NCBI GenBank assembly: GCA_017304945.1
Contig: JAFKLG010000066.1
Span: 20,192 to 84,191, forward strand
Direction of reading: 5' to 3'
Length of the DNA stretch: 64,000 nt
Source: Rhodospirillales bacterium
GTDB taxonomy: Bacteria > Pseudomonadota > Alphaproteobacteria > Acetobacterales > Acetobacteraceae
The notes beneath the pieces are model-generated. The model saw nothing but the letters and a program-made list of their open reading frames with translations, searched no databases and was not told the origin of the DNA. Shown one piece after another: positions 27,215 through 34,567 of the stretch. Position numbers and translations under genes: made by a program. The first letter of the stretch is position 1; each line of letters opens with the position of its first letter.

Positions 27215-27760
27215 TCATCCTTCCGCGGTCGCGCCGGGCTCTGCAGTCCCCTCTCCGAGACGCTCTCTCATTCGGCGAGCGATGCCTGAAACGTCGACGA
27301 GAACGAGGGAGGTGAATTTCGAGTACTCGGCCTCGATGAATTTTCGCATGTCCTCGGGAGACTCGGCCTTCACAAGAGACATCGCAGACATGCGGGGGGC
27401 CTCCGTTCCTGCGGGAGCCAGTGATGGCGCGATCACTAAGGTCCAGCCCTCCTCATTCAAAGATCGGATCCCCGAGTCACCGGACCGAACCAACATGCCG
27501 GCAGCGTAGCTTGCTGAGCCAACGACGAAGCCCAGCTTCGTCAGCTCCGCTACGACAGCCACACACATAGCGTCGAGAAATGAGAAGCGGCGCTCCTTCC
27601 CCATTCCCGGGCCGGGCGGAAGCGGGATCAACTGACGCGCGATCCACGAATGCGCAACGCCACGAGGCACGCCGGCGGCCGCATAGACCTCCGCTGGTCC
27701 CCAGGTCCGACTCATCTTGGTGGGCTTCTTCGATCGCGTTGTCATAACAGCACGCAGCAT
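27215..27760 (-). CDS. MerR-like HTH protein, putative island repressor
   Basis: A 181-residue protein whose N-terminal part resembles a MerR-type winged helix: WGPAEVYAAAGVPRGVAHSWIARQLI, then RRFSFLDAMCVAVVAELTKLG. The C-terminal half is unassigned. It is convergent with the integrase (11 bases between stops) and divergent from the AlpA-like gene. A near-perfect inverted repeat fills the shared control region, so it is the best candidate for the switch regulator of the element. Alternative ATG at 27745. Confidence 0.65.
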   Translation of the reverse strand: MLRAVMTTRSKKPTKMSRTWGPAEVYAAAGVPRGVAHSWIARQLIPLPPGPGMGKERRFSFLDAMCVAVVAELTKLGFVVGSASYAAGMLVRSGDSGIRSLNEEGWTLVIAPSLAPAGTEAPRMSAMSLVKAESPEDMRKFIEAEYSKFTSLVLVDVSGIARRMRERLGEGTAEPGATAEG

Positions 27761-27771
27761 ACTCGCTACTC

Positions 27772-27823
27772 ATAGCACTTGCAATCACAGCAGCTCGCGC
27801 TTATCACTCGTTGCACGTGCTAT
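27772..27823. promoter_or_regulatory. paired operators in the divergent switch region
   Basis: ATAGCACTTGCAA (27772-27784) is repeated in inverted orientation as TTGCACGTGCTAT (27811-27823) with one mismatch in 13. The right copy contains the perfect palindrome GCACGTGC. The two sites are separated by 26 bases and lie between the MerR-like gene and the AlpA-like gene, as expected for a lysis-lysogeny-type switch. Confidence 0.65.
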
Positions 27824-27839
27824 CAGATAGGAGTTCAGC

Positions 27840-28031
27840 ATGTCTCGCCTGCTTCGGTATGCGGATCTGAAGAGCAAGGGCTTCCCCTGGTCCCGGATGC
27901 ACATCGATCGCCTGGAGAAAGCGGGGAAATTCCCGAAGCGCCTGCACCTCGGACCGAGCACGGTGGCTTGGGTCGAGGAGGAGATCGACGCGTATCTCGC
28001 GACCAAGATGGCCGAGCGGGAGGCCGCCTGA
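27840..28031 (+). CDS. AlpA-family regulatory protein / excisionase
   Basis: A 63-residue HTH protein with the AlpA layout: LLRYADLKSKGFPWSRMHIDRLEKAGKFPKRLHLGP, then VAWVEEEIDAYLATK. AlpA-type proteins activate integrase expression or assist excision in phage satellites and prophages. The ATG at 27840 has AGGAG upstream. First gene of the long plus-strand chain of the island. Confidence 0.85.
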   Translation: MSRLLRYADLKSKGFPWSRMHIDRLEKAGKFPKRLHLGPSTVAWVEEEIDAYLATKMAEREAA

Positions 28032-28032
28032 A

Positions 28033-28266
28033 ATGAAGAACCCCCGGACGCCGGGAATTGGCATCTCGGGGGCTCGAACTTCTTCGCTGGGCGGCGAACG
28101 GTTCGAGCTTCTACGGGATTCCGGTTTCCGCGGCAACGACTTTCTGGCCCGGCGCGCGGCCGAGCTCGATCGTGAAGCCGATCTCCAACTCGCGCATGGT
28201 CGTCATCTCGCGGCCGAGCGCCTCGCCTGGCAAGCCGAGGATCTGCGCGCCGGGGGTGATGCATGA
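28033..28266 (+). CDS. small hypothetical protein
   Basis: A 77-residue protein beginning one base after the AlpA stop. The segment NDFLARRAAELDREADLQL and HGRHLAAERLAWQAEDLR forms a probable helical hairpin of a kind common in alphaproteobacterial mobile elements. It overlaps the next gene by four bases. No assigned function. Confidence 0.6.
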   Translation: MKNPRTPGIGISGARTSSLGGERFELLRDSGFRGNDFLARRAAELDREADLQLAHGRHLAAERLAWQAEDLRAGGDA

Positions 28267-28484
28267 GCGCGCACCCGAACCGGCACCAGCGAAGGGCAGC
28301 GGCAGCGAAGGCGCGCGACAAGACCCCTGCCCCCGACATGCAGCGGTTCACTGCCGAGGCTGTGCGTTTCCTGGATCAGCTCGCGGCTGCCGACCCGACG
28401 GTCACCGGCGCGACCCTGATCACGCCCGACGGTCGGGTCCGGTATTTGGACGCTGCCACGCTGCGCCGGGGAGGCCGCGCATGA
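28263..28484 (+). CDS. small hypothetical protein
   Basis: A 73-residue protein with a basic N-terminus (HPNRHQRRAAAAKARDK) and the block GATLITPDGRVRYLDAATLRRGG. It is joined to both neighbours by ATGA overlaps, which supports its reality. Function unknown. Confidence 0.6.
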   Translation: MSAHPNRHQRRAAAAKARDKTPAPDMQRFTAEAVRFLDQLAAADPTVTGATLITPDGRVRYLDAATLRRGGRA

Positions 28485-29095
28485 GCGTTAACGCCTTCCC
28501 CCAGGTGGCCGCCGCATGTGCTGCATCGCTCGGCGCGATCGAGCTGCAGCGCTCTGCCCGCACCAGGCTCGAGCGCCTGCATGCCGATCAAGCGAGCCGT
28601 CGAGCATCAGAGCAGGCGGTGCAGGCGTACCGGACTGAGATGCTCCCCCGACTGTTCGGGGGCGCCTGGCATCTCTCCAGGCGGAATGCGCATTTCCCAC
28701 CCGCCATCCTGCAGGCGGGCCACCGGCCGGCCATGCGGCCGACGAGTTGGCAGATCTTCGACCATCCGCTCGTCTTCCGGCAGGCAGGCACCAGCGGGCC
28801 CGACCATCCCCGGAACACGGTCGTCATCGGCCAGCCGTACGCCGCGGTCGCAGGAGGAGAGGTGTCCTCGTCTGTCCGCGAAGAGGCAGCGGAACTCGCG
28901 GACCGCGGGTGGAGCATCCACTGGTCGCCGGACCTCTCGACGCACTATCCGGGTTGGACCCAACTCGTCATCGCGCGGTTCGGCATCGAGATGAGCCCCG
29001 CGCTGCACGGCTTCCTTCCAATCGCGCTGCCGGGAATCGGCGTGGGGGCGTGGCACGAGTGGGCGCGGATCCCTGAAGGGGTGCTGGTGCACTGA
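28481..29095 (+). CDS. hypothetical protein
   Basis: A 204-residue protein from the ATG at 28481, which overlaps the preceding stop (ATGA). The second half looks folded (VVIGQPYAAVAGGEVSSSVREEAAELADRGWSIHW split over residues 110-145, then PGWTQLVIARFG). I do not recognise the family. Coupled to a micro-ORF and the primase gene downstream. Confidence 0.62.
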   Translation: MSVNAFPQVAAACAASLGAIELQRSARTRLERLHADQASRRASEQAVQAYRTEMLPRLFGGAWHLSRRNAHFPPAILQAGHRPAMRPTSWQIFDHPLVFRQAGTSGPDHPRNTVVIGQPYAAVAGGEVSSSVREEAAELADRGWSIHWSPDLSTHYPGWTQLVIARFGIEMSPALHGFLPIALPGIGVGAWHEWARIPEGVLVH

Positions 29096-29157
29096 TGACC
29101 TCTGGCCCTGCAGTGATTCGACTGATCTCCTTTGCTCCCGTGGAGAGCGGCGCGTGA
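29095..29157 (+). CDS. 20-codon coupling ORF before the primase
   Basis: ATG ACC TCT ... GCG TGA encodes MTSGPAVIRLISFAPVESGA. Its start overlaps the upstream stop by one base (TGATG) and its stop overlaps the GTG of the primase gene (GTGA). It may serve only to pass ribosomes to the primase gene. Confidence 0.4.
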   Translation: MTSGPAVIRLISFAPVESGA

Positions 29158-31556
29158 ACGTCCACACCGCGGAGATGACGGAGCTCGCCACCCGCCTCTG
29201 GGGCGAGCCGAGTCAACAGCTGAGCACGCGGGATGAGCTGCGGTTCGGCAGGCATGGAAGCAAGGCCGTCCGCCCGAAGGACGGGAAGTGGTACGATCAT
29301 GAGCTCGAAGAGGGCGGGGGCTACGCGGACCTCTACCAGCGAGTTCACGGACACCGGCCAGCCGACGCCACCATCGTGGCGACTTACGATTACCGAGATG
29401 CAGATGGCTCCCTCCTCTACCAAGTCGTCCGCAAGACCCCGAAGGCTTTCGTTCAACGTCGGCCTGACGGCACTGGCGGGTGGAGCTGGAGCACCAAGGG
29501 GGTGCGCCGTGTCCCGTATCGCCTTCCCGAGTTGCTCGCCGCGTCCCCCTCGGAGCTGACGTTCGTAGCGGAAGGCGAGAAGGATGTTGAGGCGCTTCGC
29601 GACCGCCTCCTCATTGCCACCTGCAACGCCGGTGGTGCCGGCAAATGGACCCCCGATCTCGCAGCGTATCTTCGGGGACGCCGTGTTGTGGTCTTGCCCG
29701 ACAACGATCAGGCCGGGGAAGAGCACGCACAACAAGTCGCCCGGTCGCTCCGCGGCATAGCCGCAGACGTACGCGTCCTGCGTCTCGAGGGTTTGCCGGC
29801 CAAGGGCGACGTGTCGGACTGGCTGGCGGCAGGAGGCACTGGCGAGCAGCTGATGGCGATCGCGCAAGCAGCGTTCGCGGATCAGTCTGCGGTCGAGCGG
29901 CCCGAAGATTTCGCGCCATCCCGGGGGAGCGACGACGCACAAGCTGTAAGCCCCCCAGAACAGGCCGACGATCCATGGCCGGACCCGTTGGACTTCCTGG
30001 CTGACGCTGAGGCAACCGGCGCACCGGAACTGAGCCGCTCCCATGTCCCGGATGCGATCGCAGACTTCGTGTTCGACGGGGCAGAGCGCATGGGCGCCGA
30101 CCCCTCGGCGATGGCACTCGCGGCGCTGGTCGCTCTGTCCAGCGTTATCAGCGATGACTGGGCCATCCAGCCGAAGCAGCACGACGACACGTGGACCGAG
30201 AACCCGCGCCTTTGGGGCGCGATCGTGGGCGATCCGTCCATCTTGAAGACGCCCGTGCTCAAGGCGACGACCAGGCCCATCGACGCGATGGAGGCCGATG
30301 CTCGAGGGCACTACGCGAGCGCCGTGCAGCGATACAAAGCGGCCTTGAAGGAATGGAAGGACGGGGGATCCGACCCTACGGCCGAGCCGAAGCATCCCAG
30401 GCTTGAGCGCTACATGGTCGAGGGCACCACCATTGAGGCGCTCTCTGAAGCTCTGCGTGACGATTTCGAGGCCCGGCAGACCGCTCCGGCCAGGAAGGTG
30501 CTGGTCCGTCAGGACGAGATGTCCGAGTGGGTGGCCAGCTTCGACCGCTATCGCTCCGGGGGGCGCGGCGGTGGTGATCGTGGCGCCTATCTGCGCCTCT
30601 TCAACGGCGGTCGCTACACCATCGATCGGGTGAACCGCGGCTCGTTCGCGGTCCCGAACTGGTCGGCATGCGTGCTGGGCGGCATCCAGCCTGGGCCGAT
30701 ACAGCAGATCGCTCGTGACGCGGCCGACGACGGACTGCTCCAGAGGTTCTGCTACTGTGTGCCAGCCCGGCAAGGTCGCGGACAGGATCGCCGACCGAAT
30801 GATGCGGCAGCCCGGCGATTTGAGGCTCTCTATTCAGCGCTGGCCGCGTTGCACCCTTCCCAGGCCTTCGCGGGCACGCCTCGGCCAGTGGTGCTCCATG
30901 CAGCTGCTCACGCCCATCGCCTCGCCATTCTCGACTTGGCGGAGGCAGTGACAGCCATGCCCGATACGAGCGGCAGGCTCAGGGCGGCACTGGGAAAGTG
31001 GCCGGGCCTATTTGCCCGCCTGGCGCTGATCTTCCACCTCATCGACGTCTCAGACGCTCGGATGTCGCAAATGTCGCAAGGGGGGTCTGCGCGCGCTGTG
31101 ACGACGGCGCCTCCGGTCCCTGAGGTCGTGCCCGAGGCAACGGCCCGCCGGGTCGCCTCGTACATGCGCGACATCCTGCTGCCGCACCTCCTCCGGGCCG
31201 AGGCTGTGATGTTCGCTTCGGAGCAGACCGGCCATGCCAGATGGATCGCCGGCTACATCCTGTCGAAGGGTGAGGATCGGATCACTTCCCGCGACATTGT
31301 AAGGGCTTACGGCGCACTGAGAGCGCCCGAACAGCGTCGGGAGCTCCTGAGTGTGATGGAGAGCCTCGAGACGGTCGGGTGGGTCATCGCAGAAGAGCGA
31401 GACCCGCCAGTCAAGAGCCCGACCAGCTGGCGGGTGAACCCGAAGGTCCACAGCACCTTCGCCGTCCGCGCCCAGAGGGAGCGAGAGGTCCGCGCCGACG
31501 CCAAGCGGCGGATCGCGGAGACGGTCCAGCGCCTCAGAAACGGGAGCGCAGCATGA
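29154..31556 (+). CDS. TOPRIM-DUF3987 replication primase/helicase
   Basis: An 800-residue replication protein of phage and plasmid type. An N-terminal region (DGKWYDHELEEGGGYADLY) precedes a TOPRIM domain with the acidic residues in FVAEGEKDVEAL and VVVLPDNDQAGEEH (residues 140-210). The DUF3987 ATPase follows at about 300-640, with the variant P-loop GDPSILKTP and VRQDEMSEW as Walker B-like motif. Start is GTG at 29154, translationally coupled to the upstream micro-ORF. A pair of 9-bp direct repeats lies inside the 3' part of the gene (31062-31079), encoding MSQMSQ, and more follow the stop. Probably initiates replication of the excised island. Confidence 0.88.
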   Translation: MNVHTAEMTELATRLWGEPSQQLSTRDELRFGRHGSKAVRPKDGKWYDHELEEGGGYADLYQRVHGHRPADATIVATYDYRDADGSLLYQVVRKTPKAFVQRRPDGTGGWSWSTKGVRRVPYRLPELLAASPSELTFVAEGEKDVEALRDRLLIATCNAGGAGKWTPDLAAYLRGRRVVVLPDNDQAGEEHAQQVARSLRGIAADVRVLRLEGLPAKGDVSDWLAAGGTGEQLMAIAQAAFADQSAVERPEDFAPSRGSDDAQAVSPPEQADDPWPDPLDFLADAEATGAPELSRSHVPDAIADFVFDGAERMGADPSAMALAALVALSSVISDDWAIQPKQHDDTWTENPRLWGAIVGDPSILKTPVLKATTRPIDAMEADARGHYASAVQRYKAALKEWKDGGSDPTAEPKHPRLERYMVEGTTIEALSEALRDDFEARQTAPARKVLVRQDEMSEWVASFDRYRSGGRGGGDRGAYLRLFNGGRYTIDRVNRGSFAVPNWSACVLGGIQPGPIQQIARDAADDGLLQRFCYCVPARQGRGQDRRPNDAAARRFEALYSALAALHPSQAFAGTPRPVVLHAAAHAHRLAILDLAEAVTAMPDTSGRLRAALGKWPGLFARLALIFHLIDVSDARMSQMSQGGSARAVTTAPPVPEVVPEATARRVASYMRDILLPHLLRAEAVMFASEQTGHARWIAGYILSKGEDRITSRDIVRAYGALRAPEQRRELLSVMESLETVGWVIAEERDPPVKSPTSWRVNPKVHSTFAVRAQREREVRADAKRRIAETVQRLRNGSAA
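31062..31079 (+). repeat. tandem 9-bp repeat inside the primase gene
   Basis: Two exact tandem copies of ATGTCGCAA, encoding the odd MSQMSQ insert. The same pair recurs right after the gene stop. It may be an initiator-binding iteron or a regulator site. Confidence 0.55.
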
Positions 31557-31963
31557 ATGTCGCAAATGTCGCTTGCGCGTGCACGAGAAGGGAAAGGCGC
31601 TTTGACCCCTCTCTTTCATATCCAGGGCCTGCTCCCTCTTCTCGCATGCGCGCATGCGACACCTGCGACAGGCAGGGTGCGTCTATGAGCGCGCCCACCA
31701 TGAGCGTCATCTTTGAGGTGACCTCGCTCTGCCGGCTGCGCGGTGCCGGTCAGATCCTGGCCTTGGCGTCCGCGAGCCTAGACCTCGATGGCGTCGAGCT
31801 CGAACTGCCCGGGCTGCAGGTTCGGCGCCGACCAGATGGGCGGCTTGAGTGCCGCTCTCCGCACTTCCGCGACACGACCGGCATCTGGCGAACCGCGATC
31901 ACTCTTCCGCCGGAACTCGAGGATGCGATCGGCCGAGAGGTCGTCGCGGCGGCTCTCGAATGA
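31553..31963 (+). CDS. SpoVG-like small protein, putative
   Basis: A 136-residue frame whose start overlaps the primase stop (ATGA). The first about 43 residues read through the repeat region and may not be real; an ATG at 31685 would give a 92-residue protein. That part, SVIFEVTSLCRLRGAGQILA then LDGVELELPGLQVRRRPDG and RTAITLPPELEDAIGREV, has the strand pattern and conserved Pro/Arg spacing of SpoVG-like nucleic-acid-binding proteins. The assignment is tentative. Confidence 0.55.
   Translation: MNVANVACACTRRERRFDPSLSYPGPAPSSRMRACDTCDRQGASMSAPTMSVIFEVTSLCRLRGAGQILALASASLDLDGVELELPGLQVRRRPDGRLECRSPHFRDTTGIWRTAITLPPELEDAIGREVVAAALE
31557..31670. repeat. iteron cluster and palindrome, candidate origin
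   Basis: ATGTCGCAA plus ATGTCGCTT (31557-31574) is followed about 80 bases later by an inverted pair, TGCGACACCTGCGACA (31655-31670), which on the minus strand is TGTCGCA twice at 9-bp spacing. Between them lies the perfect 16-bp palindrome CGCATGCGCGCATGCG (31643-31658). Placed directly after a primase gene, this is a reasonable origin candidate. Confidence 0.5.
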
Positions 31964-32045
31964 CCCCCCTTCACGGGTCCTTCCGGAGGGGGTCGAGGTC
32001 GCGGGCATTGCGCACCCCGGTGGCCCACTAGCTGAAAGGATGAAA

Positions 32046-32960
32046 ATGGTGTCCGCAATGTCCGCAGCCGGGCCGATGATCGCGTACCGCGAGTTCGCGC
32101 GTCGCGACGGCTGCGATGAGTCGCTGGTGCGACGTGCGGTGCGCTCCGGCGCTCTGCCGCGACTTCCTGGCCGGCAGCTGCCCGCCGACCTGGTCGGCAC
32201 CGCTTGGCGGGCCGGCAACGCCGCGGCGCTGGAGGTGCAACTCTCGCCCCCAACTGACGGCGGTCTGGCCGCGGCGGAACGCGAGCGGGAGATTGCACTT
32301 GCACGCCTGCGCCAGCGGCAGCTCCAGCAGCGCTTGGAGGAGTGGACCGACGTCGCGCAGGTGCTGGAATGCTGGTCCTTCATCAGGGAGACCTGCACCT
32401 CGCAAATCACGGGGCTCGGTGCAACTCTCCGCCACGTAGCCACAGAACATGACCAGATCCGCCTGCGCGCCCTCGTGCGGGACACTGTGCACGACACCCT
32501 CACGCGCCTCGCCTCGGCCGAGTTGATCCCGACCCTGGAAGATCCAAGGCCGCCGGAGGATGTAGGCGACCACGCGACCACGCTGGTGGCCAAGACTGCC
32601 AAGACCAAGGCGATCGCGGGCCTCAGGCAGTTGGAGCTGGCCATCGCTGAAGGTCGCGTCCTTCACCTGGCGGCCTGGGAGCGAGGCTTCGGCGATCGCC
32701 TGAGCAACCTGCGGGACCGTCTACTCTCCTGGGAGAGCGGCCTTCCGCCGTTGCTCCTGGGCGCTGATGCCTCGGTCCAGGGGCGCGCGATCGAGAGCGC
32801 GGTGCATGACGTTCTTCAGATGCTGCCCGAGGAGATGCCGGCCGTTGGTGCCGATGACCGGCATGCACATGCGGACGCTGCGCGCGGATCGACCGCGACC
32901 GCCCGCGCCGCAAAGGACCGGAAGCGGACCCCGGGCCGGCGGAAGGCGGCATCGGCATGA
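32046..32960 (+). CDS. possible Nu1-like small terminase subunit
   Basis: A 304-residue protein. The N-terminal HTH (YREFARRDGCDESLVRRAVR) is followed by a coiled helix (AAEREREIALARLRQRQLQQ) and EEWTDVAQVLECW, the same order as in lambda Nu1-type small terminases: HTH, Arg/Glu coil, then V-x-x-V helix. The C-terminus is basic (KDRKRTPGRRKAASA). Start chosen at 32046 because AAAGG lies six bases upstream; ATG 32040 is in frame. No large terminase subunit is seen nearby. Confidence 0.5.
   Translation: MVSAMSAAGPMIAYREFARRDGCDESLVRRAVRSGALPRLPGRQLPADLVGTAWRAGNAAALEVQLSPPTDGGLAAAEREREIALARLRQRQLQQRLEEWTDVAQVLECWSFIRETCTSQITGLGATLRHVATEHDQIRLRALVRDTVHDTLTRLASAELIPTLEDPRPPEDVGDHATTLVAKTAKTKAIAGLRQLELAIAEGRVLHLAAWERGFGDRLSNLRDRLLSWESGLPPLLLGADASVQGRAIESAVHDVLQMLPEEMPAVGADDRHAHADAARGSTATARAAKDRKRTPGRRKAASA
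32050..32067 (+). repeat. variant 9-bp tandem repeat at a gene start
   Basis: TGTCCGCAATGTCCGCAG, two tandem 9-mers resembling the TGTCGCA pairs upstream but with CC in place of C. It covers codons 2-8 of the terminase-like gene, encoding SAMSA. Confidence 0.35.
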
Positions 32961-33349
32961 CCAGCACCGACCTCCAGCGCCTCGAGGCGATCTGCGCGAC
33001 CCTGCCCCCTGAGGACGCCGGCTGGCTCTTCGCCCGCCTCGCCCCCGCTTGGTGCCTCCGCTCACAGCGCCACGCACAGCGCGCTGCAGCCATCCGGCAA
33101 GCGCTGGGGATCTACGAGGGGTGGCGCCCGACGCGCGCCGCGGACGCGCTGGCCAGGGAGCTGCAACGCGTCGCTGCATGCCGTTCTCCGATTAGCGAAC
33201 GCTCCGCCTTGCTCCGCCGCATCATCGACCTCTCGAACGGGCGGCCGATCGGCATGCGGCAGATCTACGAGATCGCGTTCGGCGATCCTGAAGAAAACTC
33301 CAGCGGAAACTTCACAGATGGCCTCGTAGCATCTGAGTATCAGGATTGA
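32957..33349 (+). CDS. conserved island protein of unknown function
   Basis: A 130-residue protein overlapping the previous gene by four bases. Blocks WLFARLAPAWCLRSQRHAQRA and NGRPIGMRQIYEIAFGD look conserved; similar short proteins occur in rhizobial and methylobacterial islands, from memory. The C-terminal 20 residues are unrelated to any motif. Function unknown. Confidence 0.6.
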   Translation: MTSTDLQRLEAICATLPPEDAGWLFARLAPAWCLRSQRHAQRAAAIRQALGIYEGWRPTRAADALARELQRVAACRSPISERSALLRRIIDLSNGRPIGMRQIYEIAFGDPEENSSGNFTDGLVASEYQD

Positions 33350-33357
33350 GGTTGCAG

Positions 33358-34131
33358 ATGAAACTGAGCGACATCCTTGCCCTTCGGCCCGCAGCCGACG
33401 ACTCCGCCACCATCCGTGCCTCCATCGCGAAAGTGGAGGCGGCCAGGGCCGAGGCGATCAACCGCGCCGGCAGCATCGAACGGGACATGCGTGCGTCGTT
33501 GCTGACCGCGACCGACGCGCAGATGCAGCATGCAGAGCGCGACGCCGCAACGGCGAAGCTCGCGGCGGATCGGCTCGAGATGCTGCTGGGGGAACTTCGG
33601 CCGGCGCTAGATGCCGCCCTGGCCCGGGAGGCGGCGGACGTCGCCGCGGTCCGGCGCGATGAGGCGATCGCCCTGGACGCGGCCTTCGTGGCGACCTGGC
33701 GCGAGAACCTCCCCAAGATCCTGGACCTGTGCGGCGCGGTGCTCGAGGCGAAGCGCGCGGCGGACCAGGCGTTCCCGGGCGCCGTGGAGCGGAGCGAGTT
33801 GCCGCGGCTCGAAGAACCCGACCTTGCGTTCGTCCGCGACGTCTATCGCCCTGACCCGTTGGCGTGGGTACTGAAACTGGCTGAACAGGCCCCGGCCGAG
33901 ATCCAGCGGCGGAGGGAAGAGGCGGCCGAGTTCGATCGGCGCGAACATGCGCGTCGGGTCCGCGAGGCGGAGCACCAGCAGCGACGGGCGGCCGACTGGC
34001 GCGCGGCGCAGGAAGCCGAGCAGGCCGAAGATCGCAAGCGCCAGGAGCAGGCGCGACTGGGTGAAATGCCGCGGTCGGTCGTCACCATCAACGGGGTGCC
34101 CGCGACGCAGATGGTCGGGGGGGGATGGTGA
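33358..34131 (+). CDS. coiled-coil protein
   Basis: A 257-residue highly charged protein. Long helices run through residues 15-110 (ASIAKVEAARAEAINRAGSI and LAADRLEMLLGELRPALDAA) and 180-235 (Arg/Glu/Gln-rich, with EHQQRRAADWRAAQEAEQAE). The C-terminal end is VVTINGVPATQMVGGGW. The ATG at 33358 has GAGG upstream; TTG 33346 would add four residues. Lies between the small-terminase-like gene and the tape-measure gene, so it may be a morphogenesis or scaffold factor. Confidence 0.6.
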   Translation: MKLSDILALRPAADDSATIRASIAKVEAARAEAINRAGSIERDMRASLLTATDAQMQHAERDAATAKLAADRLEMLLGELRPALDAALAREAADVAAVRRDEAIALDAAFVATWRENLPKILDLCGAVLEAKRAADQAFPGAVERSELPRLEEPDLAFVRDVYRPDPLAWVLKLAEQAPAEIQRRREEAAEFDRREHARRVREAEHQQRRAADWRAAQEAEQAEDRKRQEQARLGEMPRSVVTINGVPATQMVGGGW

Positions 34132-34439
34132 TCCGCCTCGACAACCTGCGCGGGATCGCCGGGCGCAAGGCGCCGGCGGCACTCGCGCCGAAGCCGAAGA
34201 AGGCGACCGCAGTGGCCAAGCGGGCCCGGGGCGCCGGAAAGTTCGACCACTTGCGCGCTGCCAGCGGTCGCGGGCTGCAGAGGTTAGCCGATCAGCATGC
34301 GCACGGGCCGAACGACGTGGGCCACGACGAGAATCGGGACAGGAACCGTGACGAGTTCCAGGACACGGACGAGTTGATCGAGCGGATGCGGAAGTTGATG
34401 CCCGAGCGGTTCCCCACACCCGGCGGCGGGAGCCGCTGA
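34125..34439 (+). CDS. small basic hypothetical protein
   Basis: A 104-residue protein overlapping the coiled-coil gene by seven bases, with a poly-G ribosome site. Lys/Arg-rich first half (RKAPAALAPKPKKATAVAKR) and acidic C-terminal helix (DEFQDTDELIERMRKLMPER). Unknown function. Confidence 0.55.
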   Translation: MVIRLDNLRGIAGRKAPAALAPKPKKATAVAKRARGAGKFDHLRAASGRGLQRLADQHAHGPNDVGHDENRDRNRDEFQDTDELIERMRKLMPERFPTPGGGSR

Positions 34440-34448
34440 CCGTTCGTG

Positions 34449-34503
34449 CCGGCCGTGGAGGTTCCGGCCGGCGCGTCGGGGCGGGACGGGTGAGGCCGTC
34501 CCG
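34449..34503. promoter_or_regulatory. two adjacent hairpins before the tape-measure gene
   Basis: GCCGGCC and GGCCGGC form a 7-bp stem with an 11-base loop, then CGGGACGG (34482-34489) and CCGTCCCG (34496-34503) form an 8-bp stem with a 6-base loop. There is no T tract. They may attenuate or punctuate transcription into the structural gene. Confidence 0.4.
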
Positions 34504-34528
34504 TCCCACCAATTGGAGGAGGACCGTC

Positions 34529-34567
34529 ATGATCAATAGCAGACCGGAGCGCGCGAATGTCCGGTAG
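34529..34567 (+). CDS. 12-codon leader ORF overlapping the tape-measure start
   Basis: ATG at 34529 follows a very strong ribosome site (GGAGGAGG) and encodes MINSRPERANVR, ending TAG. Its last codons overlap the ATG of the tape-measure gene (34557) in another frame, a typical coupling layout. Confidence 0.4.
   Translation: MINSRPERANVR

Noticed and set aside
28058..28480. N-terminal extension of the 204-residue island protein
   Set aside because: It overlaps two coupled small genes in other frames, and the ATG at 28481 with an ATGA junction is the better start.
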